Origin: Bacteroidota bacterium
Lineage (GTDB): Bacteria; Bacteroidota; Bacteroidia; Chitinophagales; Chitinophagaceae
Direction: 5' to 3'
Assembly: GCA_023415275.1 (NCBI GenBank)
Contig: JAEZLJ010000164.1
Coordinates: 1 to 64,000, forward strand
DNA length: 64,000 nt
In this document: in pieces, positions 25,002-34,392 of the stretch
How positions within the stretch are numbered: the first letter of the stretch is position 1
How the letters are laid out: each line of letters starts with the position of its first letter
Program-made: the position numbers and the translations under genes
Notes under the pieces: model-generated
The model's input: only the letters and a program-made list of their open reading frames with translations
Told to the model about the DNA's origin: nothing
The model's database searches: none

Positions 25002-27368
25002 TTACACAGGTAAATAGAGTTTAAAGATAGATCCTTCCCCAGGACGACCCTCCGCTTCTATCCTGCCATTATGGTTCTCTGCCACTTTTTTGACAATAGA
25101 CAACCCCACTCCCGTGCCACTGTACTCAGTATTACCATGCAACCGCTGGAACATCTGGAAAATTCTTTCCGATTCCGCAGGGTCAAAGCCAATGCCGTTA
25201 TCAGTCACTTCAATGAGATGGTACTTTACCGCAGCCTCATCTTCACTCCTGCCAGATCCATCTCCGTTCACCAACCTGGCACTAATGGTAATATGGGGGG
25301 CCACACCGGGCTTGTTATATTTCAATGCATTAGCTACCAGGTTTTGAAATAATTGCTGCAATTGCCTGCGGTAGCCTTTTACCCTGGGCAGATTACCTAT
25401 CGATATGACTGCATTTTTTTCCTGCAACTCCAGGTCAAGGTCTTCCAGCACCTTGATAATCTTCTGGTTCAGGTCGATTTCTTCCATTTCCAATGGTCTA
25501 TGGCTAATGTGGGAGTACAGTAACAGATCATCTATCAGGGCACCCATTCTTTCACTCGCTTTGTCTATGCGCTTGAATGTTTCCTTTTCTTCTGTAGAAA
25601 TGCGTTCTGCCAGCTGGTCTTTCAGTCGGTCCGTAAAAAACCTGATCTTTCTGATAGGTTCTTTCAGGTCATGTGAGGCAGCATGTGCAAATTCTTCCAG
25701 GTTCTCATTGGACCGCTGCAGCTCGCGGTTCTTGCTTTCCAATTCCAGTGTCCTTTGCCTAACTTCCCGGCTCAACTCCTGCTCATATTCTTTTTGCCTG
25801 GTAATGTCCTGCACCACACCAAAGATCTTTGACACTTCCAGTGACTGGTTCTGGTAGGTCTTTCCCCTGCTCCTTATCCATCGCAGCTTATTATCTTTCA
25901 GCAATACCCTGAACTCATATTCGAATAAATTATCTGAAGCAGATTTATTAGTCACCATTTTGCGGTTAGGAACATCATCCGGATGGATCACTGACATATA
26001 TTTCTCTAGCGTCAGGGGCGGTTCTATTCCTAATAATTGGTTGCATCTTTCGTCTGCTATGACCTCCCTGGTACCCAGGTCGATTTCGAAAAGACCCATT
26101 TCTCCCAGATCTATAGCCAGCTTCTTTCTTTCAGTTTCTTCCTGCAGTTTATTGGCAGACAATACTTCCTTGGTCACGTCAATGGCCATGTGGTGAATAC
26201 CATAAACCTCTCCCTGTTCATTGCGCAAGGGTTTACAGGTATGATCAAAATAAAATGTCCGGGGCTTGCCATCTATTACCAGTTCTGCTTTTTGTTTAAA
26301 TCCCTGGTATATATTTCCTGATGTGTACACCCTTTCCAAGGCTTCTCCAAAAGGTTGGGCAAGTAGTTCCGGAACAGCCTCTCTAAATGGCCTGCCTATC
26401 ACGGTAGCATCCTTACCCAGATATTCCAGCATGATGTCATTGGCATACTGAATGCAAAGCTCGGGGCCTGTGTATAATGCCGTGGCTACAGAAGATTCTT
26501 CTATCAGTGCCCTGTAACGGCGTTCACTTTCTTTGACCTTGTTCCTGGCATCTACCTGCTCTGTCACATTGTGCGCCACGCAAAAAATACTACCTGGCAC
26601 CTGCTCTTCGGCATCCTGGTAGTAAGGTTTGAACACCAGGTCGAAATAGCGCAACTCCCGCACTTCATTGATCAATAGCACGGCTGGAAATGTAGAAACA
26701 TAATAGGGCTTACCCGATGTTCGCACCTGGTCTAAAATACTGATCAATCCCTGTTCCCTGGCTTCCGGCAAAACCTCAAGTATCGGTTTACCTACAATGG
26801 CGGGTGTCCTGCCTAAAAATTCCAACATATCATCATTTGCCAACTCCACTATATAGTCTGCGCCACGAACAATACAAATGGCTACGGGCGCCTCCATAAA
26901 ATGGAAATAGGTTTTCTGAATATGATCCATGTGCTCTAACTCCTGCTGTCTGGGAGGCGCCATATATTCAGAGAAAGACAGGATGATGTATTGGATGTCA
27001 TTGCCTTTAAAAACTGGTTTGCTAATTACCTTCCATTCATCCTGGCTGCCTGTTACCCGTTGGCCGGGACCGACAATCCTCGAAAGGATGCTTTCAGCCT
27101 GTTGCCTGGATTGTAGGGTCTCTGTCAAAAGGTCCTTCAATGCAGTAAACCTGGAACCAGATATCAATGTAAAAACTTCTTCTAAGGGCCGGCCTGTCAA
27201 TTCATGGGATTTCCTGCCTGCTAGTGTTGCCAGTTCATCGCTGATCAACGCTATGGTATAACCAGGCGACAGGGCTGAAACCACCAGGAAAGATCCTGGC
27301 ATTTGAGCGAAGATCTGTTCCAAAGCCAAAGGGGACTGAGAACCAGTTAAAGAAAAACGTTCCTGCAT
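25002..27368 (-). CDS. Multi-PAS sensor histidine kinase
   Basis: 788 residues, soluble. It has about four PAS domains, at roughly 10-135, 145-270, 280-400 and 410-530. Two of them, with 'MLEFLGRTPAIVGKPILEVLPEA' and 'MLEYLGKDATVIGRPFREAVPEL', are close copies, suggesting internal duplication. A coiled coil (about 525-560) leads to the HisKA box 'FAHAASHDLKEPIRKIRFF' with His566. The ATPase carries 'FQNLVANALKYNKPG', 'VTDNGIGFDPAES' and 'GTGVGLSIVKKV'. It shares the SHD-KEP-RKI box with the neighbour and with the kinase beside kaiC, so these form one local family. The partner regulator is not in the window. Confidence 0.9.
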   Translation of the reverse strand: MQERFSLTGSQSPLALEQIFAQMPGSFLVVSALSPGYTIALISDELATLAGRKSHELTGRPLEEVFTLISGSRFTALKDLLTETLQSRQQAESILSRIVGPGQRVTGSQDEWKVISKPVFKGNDIQYIILSFSEYMAPPRQQELEHMDHIQKTYFHFMEAPVAICIVRGADYIVELANDDMLEFLGRTPAIVGKPILEVLPEAREQGLISILDQVRTSGKPYYVSTFPAVLLINEVRELRYFDLVFKPYYQDAEEQVPGSIFCVAHNVTEQVDARNKVKESERRYRALIEESSVATALYTGPELCIQYANDIMLEYLGKDATVIGRPFREAVPELLAQPFGEALERVYTSGNIYQGFKQKAELVIDGKPRTFYFDHTCKPLRNEQGEVYGIHHMAIDVTKEVLSANKLQEETERKKLAIDLGEMGLFEIDLGTREVIADERCNQLLGIEPPLTLEKYMSVIHPDDVPNRKMVTNKSASDNLFEYEFRVLLKDNKLRWIRSRGKTYQNQSLEVSKIFGVVQDITRQKEYEQELSREVRQRTLELESKNRELQRSNENLEEFAHAASHDLKEPIRKIRFFTDRLKDQLAERISTEEKETFKRIDKASERMGALIDDLLLYSHISHRPLEMEEIDLNQKIIKVLEDLDLELQEKNAVISIGNLPRVKGYRRQLQQLFQNLVANALKYNKPGVAPHITISARLVNGDGSGRSEDEAAVKYHLIEVTDNGIGFDPAESERIFQMFQRLHGNTEYSGTGVGLSIVKKVAENHNGRIEAEGRPGEGSIFKLYLPV

Positions 27369-27582
27369 GATGATAAGGGCATTGAAGATAGGTATTAAGG
27401 CATGAACCGCTTGATTATTTATATAGAAGGTATATTGTTGGCCATCTCTTATTTAAAACTTTGATTCACTCCTGCCCTCGCCTTGCCAGGATAACTTGGA
27501 CAGAAGACTAACGATAAGTAAATTCACTGTGAAACCGGACATAAATCAAAGCAGTTGATCATTATAGCCGGGGAAAAGAAAA

Positions 27583-28170
27583 ATGGCAATACAGCTGGCA
27601 TATTTGTTTTTACTATTTTCTGGGTTCATACCTCCTGGCCATACTGCCATCACCCGGTGGGTCATTGTCAATGGCTGCTCGTTGAAAGTGGATGGCAGCA
27701 CCAATGTCAATTCATTCAGTTGCGCCATCTCCAATTACAACAAACCTGATACTATTTGGGTGAACAGGAATGTAAGCCCTGTTCAGCTCAATGGCAACAT
27801 TCAACTTGATGTTCAACACTTTGATTGCCATAATGGGATCATGACCGCCGACCTGAGAAAAACCTTAAAAGCAAAAGAATTTCCAAAGCTGGTCATAAGG
27901 TTCTTAAACATTTCCAGGTATCCTGATGGTGACATCAAACAGGGGCTCACCAAAGGAAGCGTATTTATAGAGCTGGCAGGCGTGTCGCACCGTTTTGATG
28001 TGGATTATAAAGTAGTATCGGCCGACAACAACTATATCAATCTTGTGGGCACAAGAGTGGTCAACTTCTCAGATTTCAACCTGACGCCTCCGCGTAAACT
28101 GGGAGGCATGATCCGTACCAAAAATGAATTGAATGTAGAATTCAACCTGCGGCTGAAAGTGCTGAATTAA
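27583..28170 (+). CDS. YceI-family exported protein
   Basis: 195 residues with an N-terminal signal (hydrophobic residues about 3-22). The sequence 'GCSLKVDGSTNVNSFSCAI' followed by 'QLDVQHFDCHNGIMTADLRKTLKAKEFPKLVIRFLN' and 'TKGSVFIELAGVSHRFDVDYKVV' is the YceI-like lipocalin fold. YceI proteins bind polyisoprenoids or related lipids in the periplasm, but this is family knowledge. The Cys residues could form a disulfide. It is divergent from the PAS kinase gene and convergent with the small membrane protein gene. Confidence 0.8.
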   Translation: MAIQLAYLFLLFSGFIPPGHTAITRWVIVNGCSLKVDGSTNVNSFSCAISNYNKPDTIWVNRNVSPVQLNGNIQLDVQHFDCHNGIMTADLRKTLKAKEFPKLVIRFLNISRYPDGDIKQGLTKGSVFIELAGVSHRFDVDYKVVSADNNYINLVGTRVVNFSDFNLTPPRKLGGMIRTKNELNVEFNLRLKVLN

Positions 28171-28177
28171 GTAGGCT

Positions 28178-28585
28178 TCAGGGATTGATCTTTGCAAATA
28201 AAATACCGGCTACCACTGCCTGGAACAGGCCATAAAAATACCAGCTTAATACCATCACCAATGTAATATCCAGCGAGCTGAATGTGATCCACATCACAGG
28301 GAGTAAGGCCACCAGCGAATACACTAAGCCAAATTCCAGGCCCCTCAGGATAAATGACCCATGAAACAGTCCTTTGAACCTTTCCCAGAACCAGGCAAGC
28401 GCAAAGCTGATGATAAAGGCATGCATATAAAACAAGAGGTCACGGCTGCCATCCGACTCAAACAATGGATTGTTATACATGACAAACAGCTCAGGGATGT
28501 ACCTGATAGTTAAGTATAAGCCTCCATAGCTTACAATAAACAATACAACTCCTACAATAAGCCCTGATTTCAATACCCTTTTCAT
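28178..28585 (-). CDS. Four-helix membrane protein, unknown
   Basis: 135 residues with four predicted membrane segments (about 7-30, 52-68, 83-105, 110-130). A charged turn 'WFWERFKGLFHGSFILRGLEFG' separates the second and third. Bacteroidota genomes contain similar short proteins of unknown function, and I cannot name a family. It is convergent with the YceI gene, with seven bases between the stops, and the sequence between it and the GH3 gene is non-coding. Confidence 0.6.
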   Translation of the reverse strand: MKRVLKSGLIVGVVLFIVSYGGLYLTIRYIPELFVMYNNPLFESDGSRDLLFYMHAFIISFALAWFWERFKGLFHGSFILRGLEFGLVYSLVALLPVMWITFSSLDITLVMVLSWYFYGLFQAVVAGILFAKINP

Positions 28586-28748
28586 ACGTGATGGTGCTTA
28601 AAGATACCATCCTTCTTTTAGAACTTCAACCGTTACTACCAGTTAGGCCATTCAAAAAATGTGGGCATAGCATCATGAATGGTTATAAGCAAGTATCCTA
28701 CCATTTGTAAGTTCCCTATCCAAATGAACAAGAAGTGGATCAAAAGGT

Positions 28749-31079
28749 TCAATAAACCAGGGGTTTTGATTCATTAATGGATACATTGGGTTGCAACACT
28801 TTATTTACTGTTTGCGTGACCAACTCCCTGGCTATTGTGAAATCAGCGGTTTGCCTGATATCCTCCGAAGAAGCACCAATTTTAAGTGTGTACCTTCCTG
28901 CATCTGTGATCCATGCCGAACGGGCTGTTTGAAATGAGGCCAGGTCGTTGGCAAGTATGGTAAAATAAATGACCTGTGATTGACCTGGTTGCAGCAACTT
29001 TGTTTTAGCAAATCCTTTTAACTCCAATGAAGGCTTATCCAACTTTCCTTTTGGGGCAGATATATATAATTGCACCACTTCTTTACCGGCCACAGGCCCA
29101 TTGTTGGTAACTGTAACGGAAGCTGTCAGCTTGCCGTTAAATTGTGGCTGGCTTAATTTCAAGCCGCTGTAATTAAAACTGGTATAACTAAGACCATAAC
29201 CAAATGCATACGCTGGCTGAACGCCAAAACTGCTATAATACCGATATCCCACATAGATGCCTTCATCATAAGTCACTTCAGCAGGTATCTGTTTCATGCC
29301 CATCATGCCCGCTTCTGCTTTTTCAGGAAACTCTTTACCCGGAAAGCTTTTAGAAGATGCTACATCCGAATACTTCTCCGGGAAGCTGGTAGCCAGGCGT
29401 CCTGATGGATTTACCTTACCCCCTAATACATCGGCCACTGCGTTACCAGCTTCCAGGCCAGGCTGCCAGGAGAGCAATACAGCATCCACCTTATCCTGCC
29501 AGCTGCTTACTTCTATTACACCACCACTGTTGATAATCACCACTACTTTTTTTCCCTTTGCATGGAACGCATTGGAAACCGCATCGATAAGGGCCAGTTC
29601 TGAGGTCTTGAGATTAAAATCATTTTCTACTTTCCGGTCGCTGCCCTCCCCGGCATTTCTCCCAATGGTGATCAGGGCCATTGTCGACGCATTGGCTTTT
29701 CTTTCCAGTAGTTGCTGGTCGATATTGAATTCAGGAATACGGGGTGTGGGGTTCATGAACTCCTCGAAAAAAGTTTTCTTTGGCTGCTTTGCCTTCTCGG
29801 TAGTGACATAACCTGTATACAAAGCCGATAGTTCCGGATCAATAGTGAATCCGGCATTAGACAATCCATCTACCAGTGAAATGGTATAAGCTTCGTTGAC
29901 ATCACCACTACCCGTGCCGCCAGATACAAAATCATAGGATGTATTTCCAAACGCGGCAATAGACCCTCCAGAAGATGAAAGAGGCAATGCAGCATTATTT
30001 TTCAATAACACCATTCCATCTGCAGCAGCCCGCCTGGCCAGCAACGCATGTTCCTTAAGGTTAGGCTTGTTACTGAATGCATAAGCTTTTTTGGCCTGGC
30101 TATTCAGTATATAATCCACAATCCTGGCAGCTGATTCATTTAACACGCTTATATCAAGGGAGCCATTGGCCAATGCTTCAGTGATGGCTTTCTTTTGATT
30201 GGGAGTGCCGGGCATTAAAAGATCATTGCCCGCTTTTAATTGTGCCACTGCATCTTTTCCTCCAAACCAATCGGTCATCACCAAACCCCGAAAGCCCCAT
30301 TCTTTCCGCAGAATGGTAGTCAGCAGGTCCCTGCTTTCTGAAGCATAGGTACCGTTAATGAGGTTATACGAACTCATAACCGTCCAGGGTTGCGACTCTT
30401 TCACAGCGATCTCGAAAGGCTTCAGGTAGATCTCCCTCAAGGTCCTTTCGCTAACGATGGTGTTCACAGAGTTTCTATGCGTTTCCTGGTTATTGGCCGC
30501 AAAATGTTTAATGGAGGTACCTACTCCATTGGATTCGATCCCGTTCACCATGGCAGCGGCCATTTTACCCGTCACCAGCGGGTCCTCAGAATAGTATTCA
30601 AAATTCCGTCCACCCAAAGGATTGCGGTGAATATTCATGCCCGGCCCAAGCAATACATCCACACCATATTCTTTTACTTCATTGCCCATGGCTTTACCTA
30701 CCTGCTTCACCAGCTCCGTATCCCATGTACTGGCCAGTAAGGACGCTATGGGCCAGGCGGTAGCATAATAGGTGTTCGGATCGTTTTTTCTACTGGGATC
30801 AATGCGCAGGCCCGCAGGACCATCAGCCACTACAGTATTGGGCAGTCCCAGACGGGGAATGGCATAGGTTTCGCCGGCCGCCCCTGGCACTTTATCACCG
30901 ATCTGGCCCACACCTGTACCATTTTCCACTTTGCCAGGCAGGTTCATACCCATGCCCACCACCAGGTTTACTTTTTCTTCCTGTGTCATCTTACTTACAA
31001 GAGCTTTTGCTTTAGAAGACTGGCCGAACGCTGTGGAAAAGATCATGAGGCCAGTTGTGAGCAGGGAAACATATTTCAT
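28749..31079 (-). CDS. Glycoside hydrolase family 3, exported beta-glucosidase-like
   Basis: 776 residues from the Met at 31079, chosen because it gives a signal peptide (MKYVSLLTTG...STAFGQ); the longer frame starts at 31133 inside an intergenic palindrome. The N-terminal TIM barrel carries 'GTSIKHFAANNQETHR' with Lys-His (191-192) and 'GFRGLVMTDWFGG' with the nucleophile Asp270. The alpha/beta sandwich follows (about 380-620), then a fibronectin-III-like C-terminal domain ('NNGPVAGKEVVQLYIS'). It should cleave beta-glucosides or xylosides in the periplasm. A Crp-type regulator gene is immediately upstream on the same strand. Confidence 0.88.
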   Translation of the reverse strand: MKYVSLLTTGLMIFSTAFGQSSKAKALVSKMTQEEKVNLVVGMGMNLPGKVENGTGVGQIGDKVPGAAGETYAIPRLGLPNTVVADGPAGLRIDPSRKNDPNTYYATAWPIASLLASTWDTELVKQVGKAMGNEVKEYGVDVLLGPGMNIHRNPLGGRNFEYYSEDPLVTGKMAAAMVNGIESNGVGTSIKHFAANNQETHRNSVNTIVSERTLREIYLKPFEIAVKESQPWTVMSSYNLINGTYASESRDLLTTILRKEWGFRGLVMTDWFGGKDAVAQLKAGNDLLMPGTPNQKKAITEALANGSLDISVLNESAARIVDYILNSQAKKAYAFSNKPNLKEHALLARRAAADGMVLLKNNAALPLSSSGGSIAAFGNTSYDFVSGGTGSGDVNEAYTISLVDGLSNAGFTIDPELSALYTGYVTTEKAKQPKKTFFEEFMNPTPRIPEFNIDQQLLERKANASTMALITIGRNAGEGSDRKVENDFNLKTSELALIDAVSNAFHAKGKKVVVIINSGGVIEVSSWQDKVDAVLLSWQPGLEAGNAVADVLGGKVNPSGRLATSFPEKYSDVASSKSFPGKEFPEKAEAGMMGMKQIPAEVTYDEGIYVGYRYYSSFGVQPAYAFGYGLSYTSFNYSGLKLSQPQFNGKLTASVTVTNNGPVAGKEVVQLYISAPKGKLDKPSLELKGFAKTKLLQPGQSQVIYFTILANDLASFQTARSAWITDAGRYTLKIGASSEDIRQTADFTIARELVTQTVNKVLQPNVSINESKPLVY

Positions 31080-31125
31080 ATAGCTGATTGAGAACCTAAA
31101 GCTGGTACAAAAAGCAGCGCCTTCA

Positions 31126-31141
31126 TTTGACAATTGTCAAA
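31126..31141. promoter_or_regulatory. Perfect 16-bp palindrome TTTGACAATTGTCAAA upstream of the GH3 gene
   Basis: The two halves TTTGACAA and TTGTCAAA are exact inverted copies. The site is 46 bases before the GH3 start at 31079 and 14 bases after the stop of the Crp-type gene. That spot suits an operator for the GH3 promoter. The palindrome could also be part of a weak terminator of the regulator gene, since A-rich sequence precedes it. Confidence 0.45.
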
Positions 31142-31154
31142 AAAGGAGATCCCT

Positions 31155-31784
31155 TTATTTCTGTGCCCTGATGCGGCTGAGGGTTTCCAGGGTAATGCCC
31201 AGGAAAGAAGCGATATAGGAAAGCGGCACCTGCTGGATGATCTGCGGCGAATGTTGCAGCAGCTTTTGATAGCGTTGCTGCGCGGTCTCAAACTGGATGG
31301 ACATCATGCGTTCCTGGGAAAGTATAAGAGAAGAAGTGACCATCCTGCGAAGCAGCCGTTCCACATCATGGTACTGGTTCGCGAGCTTCATGAATTGGTC
31401 ATGATGTATGCCATATACCATAGAAGGCTGCAGGGTTTGAATGACCAGGTGGCTGGGCGTACGGTTGAAGAAAGAAGTGATAGATAAAAAAAACTGGTCT
31501 TCAAGTGCTATCCATTCTGTCACCTCTTTATCATGCTTGATATAGTAGATCCTGGCTACACCTTTTTCTATGTAATAAATATAATCGCTGATTGTATGTT
31601 GGCGAAGCAAGACCTGGTCTTTAGGTACCTGCCACAGCTTCCAGGCAGCTAAAAAGTCTGAACGGCTTTCCGCTTCCAGCGGCGATATCCTTTCAATGGC
31701 TTGCGCTAACTTTTCCACAAAGGGAAGATAAGATAAATGACCTCTCGAAGATGTTCGTGGAAACACATTGTTGAACATATACAT
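31155..31784 (-). CDS. Crp/Fnr-family transcriptional regulator
   Basis: 209 residues with an N-terminal cyclic-nucleotide-binding-type beta barrel ('VLLRQHTISDYIYYIEKGVARIYYI', 'SITSFFNRTPSHLVIQTLQPSMVYGI') and a C-terminal helix-turn-helix 'QVPLSYIASFLGITLETLSRIRAQK'. The recognition helix lacks the Arg-Glu pair seen in E. coli Crp but has Glu-x-x-Ser-Arg, as in Fnr. There are no Cys clusters, so it does not hold an iron-sulfur cluster like Fnr. It lies upstream of GH3 on the same strand. A partial inverted repeat ATGAAC-N7-GTTCAT (31819-31837) sits 35 bases before its start. Confidence 0.8.
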   Translation of the reverse strand: MYMFNNVFPRTSSRGHLSYLPFVEKLAQAIERISPLEAESRSDFLAAWKLWQVPKDQVLLRQHTISDYIYYIEKGVARIYYIKHDKEVTEWIALEDQFFLSITSFFNRTPSHLVIQTLQPSMVYGIHHDQFMKLANQYHDVERLLRRMVTSSLILSQERMMSIQFETAQQRYQKLLQHSPQIIQQVPLSYIASFLGITLETLSRIRAQK

Positions 31785-31938
31785 AGTAAACAGGTCTTAC
31801 CCATTCTTTGCAACATCAATGAACATGCATGGTTCATGTATTACATCAAAATGGTAGAAATATTGAACAACGGTTTACTTCCTCAAACTTCCTTGTTCAC
31901 TTCTAATGGAGTTCAATCGGAATGTAAAACTTTACTGA

Positions 31939-32856
31939 TCATTGCCTCATTGCTTCTTTACCAACTGCAGGAGTTTCTACCAGCATGGCATATGGCTTTG
32001 GACGGATGCCATGACTAAAACGATTGGCATAAGCTTTTGTAAACTCAGCTCCGAAATAAAGGATCAGCGAAGAATAATACACCCATACCAGCAGCACTAC
32101 CAGGGACCCTGCTGCTCCATAAGTGCTGCCGAAATCGGAAGTGCTGATATAAAAAGAGATCAGGAACCTGCCGATCATAAATAATATGGCAGTAGCAATG
32201 GCGCCAGGCCAGGCCTCGCGCCAGGAGATATCTGCCGAAGGAAGGATCTTAAAGATCACGGCAAAAAGAAAGGCTGCCACAAATAAGGTAAATGCCTGGC
32301 TCACCACATACATCACCCAGACGCCAACGCCGGGTACCAGGTCGGCCAGCTTTTGGCCCAGGCCCTCAATAATAGCCGAGGCAGCTAATGAAACCAGCAA
32401 TAAAAACCCCAGGCCTGCTATAACGCCAAAAGACAGCAGGCGGCTGAGCAGCATGGTATGCAGGCCCCTGCCTGGCTTCATTTTAAGGTGCCAGATGGTA
32501 TTGATGGAATCCTGTATCTCTGTAAATACTGAAGTAGCTCCAATGAGCAGGGTAACAAAGCCTATAATAGCTGCAATTCCACCCCCGCTTTGAGAGGCGC
32601 TTTTAATTAGCTTCTGCACCTGCTCTGCTGCATCGGCACCCACAAGTTGATGTATCTGCCCATATAATGACCCTTCCACGGCCTCCTTGCCCAGTATAAG
32701 ACCAGCCAGGAAAATGACCACCAGCAGCATAGGTCCTAATGAAAATATGGTAAAGTAAGCCAGCGCACCTCCCAGCTTAGGCAGCTTGTCTTCCGTAAAA
32801 CCCTGGTATGCATCCTTGAGTAATAACCCAATGCCTTTAAATGAAAATGCTTTCAT
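31939..32856 (-). CDS. YihY/BrkB-family membrane protein
   Basis: 305 residues from the Met at 32856 ('MKAFSFKGIGLLLKDAYQGF'). Features of the family are 'DKLPKLGGALAYFTIFSLGPMLLVVI' and 'AIIGFVTLLIGATSVFTEIQDSINTIWHLK', with 'YSSLILYFGAEFTKAYA' at the end. About six membrane segments are expected. The family was once called ribonuclease BN, but its true function is unsettled and may be transport-related. It is divergent from the MFS transporter gene, and the GTGA-N6-TCAC site at 32998-33013 lies between them. Confidence 0.85.
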   Translation of the reverse strand: MKAFSFKGIGLLLKDAYQGFTEDKLPKLGGALAYFTIFSLGPMLLVVIFLAGLILGKEAVEGSLYGQIHQLVGADAAEQVQKLIKSASQSGGGIAAIIGFVTLLIGATSVFTEIQDSINTIWHLKMKPGRGLHTMLLSRLLSFGVIAGLGFLLLVSLAASAIIEGLGQKLADLVPGVGVWVMYVVSQAFTLFVAAFLFAVIFKILPSADISWREAWPGAIATAILFMIGRFLISFYISTSDFGSTYGAAGSLVVLLVWVYYSSLILYFGAEFTKAYANRFSHGIRPKPYAMLVETPAVGKEAMRQ

Positions 32857-32997
32857 TGTAAGATTTAAGGTACAGGCATCAATTACCATGCACAATGTCG
32901 CATCCTTTTTATTTTAAGAACCAACAATATCCTCGCCCAGTTTTCAACATCCTCCGCCGGGTGAATGATGTCTACTCTCTCCATGGCCGCGTTTCCA

Positions 32998-33013
32998 TGT
33001 GATATCTGTCACA
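32998..33013. promoter_or_regulatory. Predicted Crp/Fnr operator upstream of the MFS gene
   Basis: TGTGATATCTGTCACA: half-sites TGTGA and TCACA are exact inverted copies with six bases between. The site ends 52 bases before the MFS start at 33065 and 142 bases upstream of the BrkB start. It shares its GTGA-N6-TCAC core with 36903-36918 and 37783-37798. Confidence 0.55.
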
Positions 33014-33064
33014 GGTACCACCATCGGGATTGTAGAAATTTGGACTATAAAGAATCGCTATCAT

Positions 33065-34294
33065 ATGCAGGGATTAAAAGAAAACCGTGGACAGTTTTAT
33101 TTATTGGTGTTGATCAATGCCTTTGTAGGAAGTATGGTAGGATTGGAAAGAGCTGTCCTGCCAGGGCTCGCCCAAAGCTTTCATCTAAATGGCTACATGG
33201 CCATGCTGTCTTTCCTCGTTGCCTTTGGTAGCAGCAAGGCCATCTTCAATTTACTGACTGGCAAACTGACCAACCTGTTAACCAGTAAGAAAGTATTATT
33301 GCTCGGCTGGATAGCGGCCCTTCCTGTGCCTTATCTTTTAATGTATGCTCCTAATTGGAACTGGATCATAGTGGCCAATATCTTCCTCGGCATCAACCAG
33401 GGACTTGCCTGGTCTTCTACCGTGATCATGAAGATTGACCTGGTAGGTGAAAAGAACCGTGGCTTTGCCATGGGCATCAATGAATTTGCCGGCTATCTTT
33501 CAGTGGGCTTAGCCGCTTACCTGGCCAGTGCCATTGCTGCAGCAAAAGGTGTGGCTTTCTTCCCTTTCCTCCCTGGAATATTATTTTCCATGGCAGGCCT
33601 GTTGCTAACCATTTTCCTGGTAAAGGACACCTTGCCACATGTGCAATATGAAGCGGGGATCAGTAAGCTTCCGTTATTAAAAAATCTTTGGCGTGAAACT
33701 TCTTTCCACCACCATAATATTGGCAGCGTAACCATCAACGGCTTTGTCAACAACCTGAATGATGGTGTGATCTGGGGCTTGTTGCCGGTGTTGCTGTTAC
33801 AGCAACATTTTTCACTTTCACAAACAGGCCTGGTGGCAGGTGTCTATCCCGCTGTATGGGGACTTGCCCAGGTAGTTACGGGTAAGCTGGGCGACCGCTT
33901 CTGTAAAAAGCAACTGATAGTCTCCGGTATGCTGATCCAGGCCATTGGCCTCGTACTGCTTACCTTTCCATTGAATTTTTTTATGGCCATCCTGGCTATG
34001 GTGCTACTGGGTGGCGGCACCGCACTGGTGTATCCCAACTTCCTGACCGTGGTTGCAGAAAATACACACCCTTATCAACGGGCCCAAAGCCTAAGCCAGT
34101 TCAGGTTCTGGCGAGACAGCGGCTACGTGGTTGGAGCGTTGATAGCAGGCATACTGGCAGATGCCATAGGTGTTACACACACGCTGCTCTTCATAGCCAT
34201 GGTGACAGCAGGTGCAGGTTTGCTGGCTCAACTAAGAATGTGCTGCACAGCCAGGCTCTTATGGAAAAGCAAGGTCTGTACAGAGCTCTACTAA
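33065..34294 (+). CDS. MFS transporter
   Basis: 409 residues from the ATG at 33065; the longer frame from 32999 overlaps the predicted operator. Twelve membrane segments are expected. Motifs include 'MVGLERAVLPGLAQSF' (helix 1), 'WIAALPVPYLLMYAPNWNWIIVANIFLGINQGLAWSST', 'MGINEFAGYLSVGLAAYLA' and 'GVYPAVWGLAQVVTGKLGDRFCKK', the last a motif A-like loop. The substrate cannot be read. The gene is convergent with the sulfur module, and the predicted Crp/Fnr site in front is shared with that module, so it may export or import a sulfur compound; this is inference. Confidence 0.85.
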   Translation: MQGLKENRGQFYLLVLINAFVGSMVGLERAVLPGLAQSFHLNGYMAMLSFLVAFGSSKAIFNLLTGKLTNLLTSKKVLLLGWIAALPVPYLLMYAPNWNWIIVANIFLGINQGLAWSSTVIMKIDLVGEKNRGFAMGINEFAGYLSVGLAAYLASAIAAAKGVAFFPFLPGILFSMAGLLLTIFLVKDTLPHVQYEAGISKLPLLKNLWRETSFHHHNIGSVTINGFVNNLNDGVIWGLLPVLLLQQHFSLSQTGLVAGVYPAVWGLAQVVTGKLGDRFCKKQLIVSGMLIQAIGLVLLTFPLNFFMAILAMVLLGGGTALVYPNFLTVVAENTHPYQRAQSLSQFRFWRDSGYVVGALIAGILADAIGVTHTLLFIAMVTAGAGLLAQLRMCCTARLLWKSKVCTELY

Positions 34295-34392
34295 AAGTGA
34301 AGTGGAAAGCCGGTAGAAAAAAATTGTGCAGCCTATAGTTCAAACACAGTGAAGAAGGGATACAATTTCAATGCTGTTGCCTGTTACTTAGG

